Assembly (NCBI RefSeq): GCF_000485595.1
Contig: NW_014577153.1
Coordinates: forward strand, 141,419-205,418
From: Priapulus caudatus
Taxonomy: Eukaryota; Priapulida; Priapulimorpha; Priapulimorphida; Priapulidae
Length of the DNA stretch: 64,000 nt
Direction of reading: 5' to 3'
This document shows, piece after piece, positions 62,382 to 64,000 of the stretch (position 1 is its first letter; each line of letters opens with the position of its first letter). A program made the translations under genes and the position numbers. The notes under the pieces were generated by a model. That model did not search any database, was not told where the DNA came from, and saw only the letters and a program-made list of their open reading frames with translations.

Positions 62382-63999
62382 TTGAATCACTTAAGAGTCG
62401 AGACTTTGAAGTCATTATATGGGCTGTTATAATACCCCGTACAGACTACAAATTTGATATAGTATTAAACTAGCGCGTGCCAGGCCCGCGCCAAATATTT
62501 GCAGTGTGTACATGCTATCCCGCTCCAAATACGCGCTGGCCCACTCCAAGTTGGCCCCGCAAATGAAGCAGGGCCAGGCCCGGAATAACTTAGCCCGGGG
62601 TAAGATAGCCCACTTATGTGTGTGTGTGTGTGTCTGTACGCAACAAGCAGGCCAGATCCTAATCATATGCTAAATCGCAATATGAATAAGCATGCACATA
62701 GCGTTATTTAGGTCACCTAATTGTATGCTCACTGTACCTCGCTGTCTGCGGGGTGACGTGGCGAGCTGAGCAGAGAACTGATGACTCATTTAATGTAGGA
62801 TCAAATATGCAGTCTGTACGCTACGATTTAGCGCGCGTCCGGCCCGGGCCTGATGCGTGCTAGTTTAATACCATATCAAATTTTGCAGTCTGTACGGGGT
62901 ATAAGTATAAAACAAATATTGTTAGAATACAAAAAAAAATTTCCATAAAAAAAAAGTTTTACCTGCTTACCGTGACCAATTTCTTTCAGCCCGTTAGCAG
63001 AAACAAACGTCTTTTTTTAGGCCTAAGCGAGACTACAGAATACATTCGGAGTGTTGGGACTGTGGCCTAACTACCTCGCAGCAAGCAAGCAAATATATAC
63101 CTTCAATTTTCGTGGTGATGAAAGACTAACAATTGCCACTAGACTGCTCGAGAAGAGCCGTTCAACTATGCAGATGTCTTCACATGCATCTGAAAAAACA
63201 ACACTATAATAGTACTATAGTAGTATGTTTTAATGGCCAGGCTTTTTCCACGTACTCCTTTTATGCAATCGATAGCAAAATGCCATTGCAATAATGTGCT
63301 TACAAATTCTATAGGTCATCTATACTAAATCTATACTAATATTTCTGACGATTGTTCGTCTGTTCATCTGTCCGGCTATAGGCGACCAAACGGTTGGTTC
63401 ATAGGGGCTGAAAATTCGTCCACATGGGTGACTTGACCCGAGGAGTGTAGTGGGATAGGTGCCGTTGACCTCAGAGGTCACTAGCCGTCACAAGAGGTCA
63501 TTGGATTCAAAAACAGTAATTTGTGGCTAAACGAAGATATAATTAGTTATGAAGTTGTATAAGTATAACAAAAATGTTCCTAGACCACACAAATGCGTGG
63601 GCGGATGAAGTCAGATCTAAACTCTGAGATCACAGGAGGTCGTGGAGGGACAACACTTCAATCTCTGGCCAGAGAAAACGAGATACAGACTTTTTATGAA
63701 GAACAATCTTTCAAACTGTGTTTGTCAGAATATGCTTTACCCCTTCATATTTTGTTTCTCACTTGTGACTGGATGTTTACTGTGCTTGTTTTTATTCATT
63801 ATTTATTATCACCTGCCAAATGGAAACAGCACCAGTGTAAACATATCTACATATCTATATTTAAATTATAGACCTTTTTTATGGCACACCTTAAATTGGG
63901 AGTGGTATATGATATATATACGTAGTATGATTATATATATAATATAGGGACTACATATATATATATTCTTCATGTATCATATATCTTCATGTATAAACG
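62382..63999. repeat. Direct repeat copy B'
   Basis: Collinear with 52376-54060 to the end of the window, with small indels every few tens of bases. It also contains a (GT)n run at 62616-62632. Confidence 0.75.
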
Positions 64000-64000
64000 T

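Overview
This is a metazoan nuclear genome window, probably from a marine or other non-vertebrate animal. The evidence is two split genes with GT-AG introns that clearly match animal families, TTAGGG-type repeats, and dense DNA transposons, an RTE-type LINE and long simple repeats. I cannot name the species. Only two host genes are recognisable. One is a three-exon Dexras/Rhes-type (RASD) small GTPase at 3436-4976, minus strand. The other is a multi-exon WIPI2/Atg18-type autophagy PROPPIN at 37456-49595, minus strand, whose N-terminal exon(s) I could not find.

Layout. 1-10603: a large inverted repeat (arms 1-3227 and 7989-10603) flanks the RASD locus, with CCAT and polypyrimidine tracts in the arms and a nested 469-bp MITE. 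10706-11213: a foldback. 11290-16125: a second, indel-ridden copy of the RASD locus ending at a 25-N gap, most simply explained as uncorrected long-read gap fill. 16151-18790: a repeat copy, a tandem repeat and a 1.5-kb transposon with ~200-bp TIRs. 19984-22881: a decayed RTE-like LINE. 24470-24650: a MITE with a TTAGGG core. 29211-36035: a 6.8-kb transposon whose inverted ends carry a 153-bp minisatellite; it holds a decayed copy of a large orphan protein family widespread in invertebrate gene predictions. 36532-37080: an LTR remnant. 37275-49600: the WIPI gene with MITEs, a palindromic mariner relic and a long ACGC array in its introns. 50800-64000: repeats duplicated around a 10-N gap, foldback elements, and a MITE family with TTAGGG-like cores.

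The two genes are functionally unrelated: one is membrane signalling and the other is PI3P-dependent autophagosome formation. The rest is mobile DNA and assembly redundancy. The most interesting points are the link between orphan Cys-tailed proteins and long-TIR elements, MITEs that carry telomere-like arrays, and evidence that several 'duplications' come from the assembly rather than the genome.
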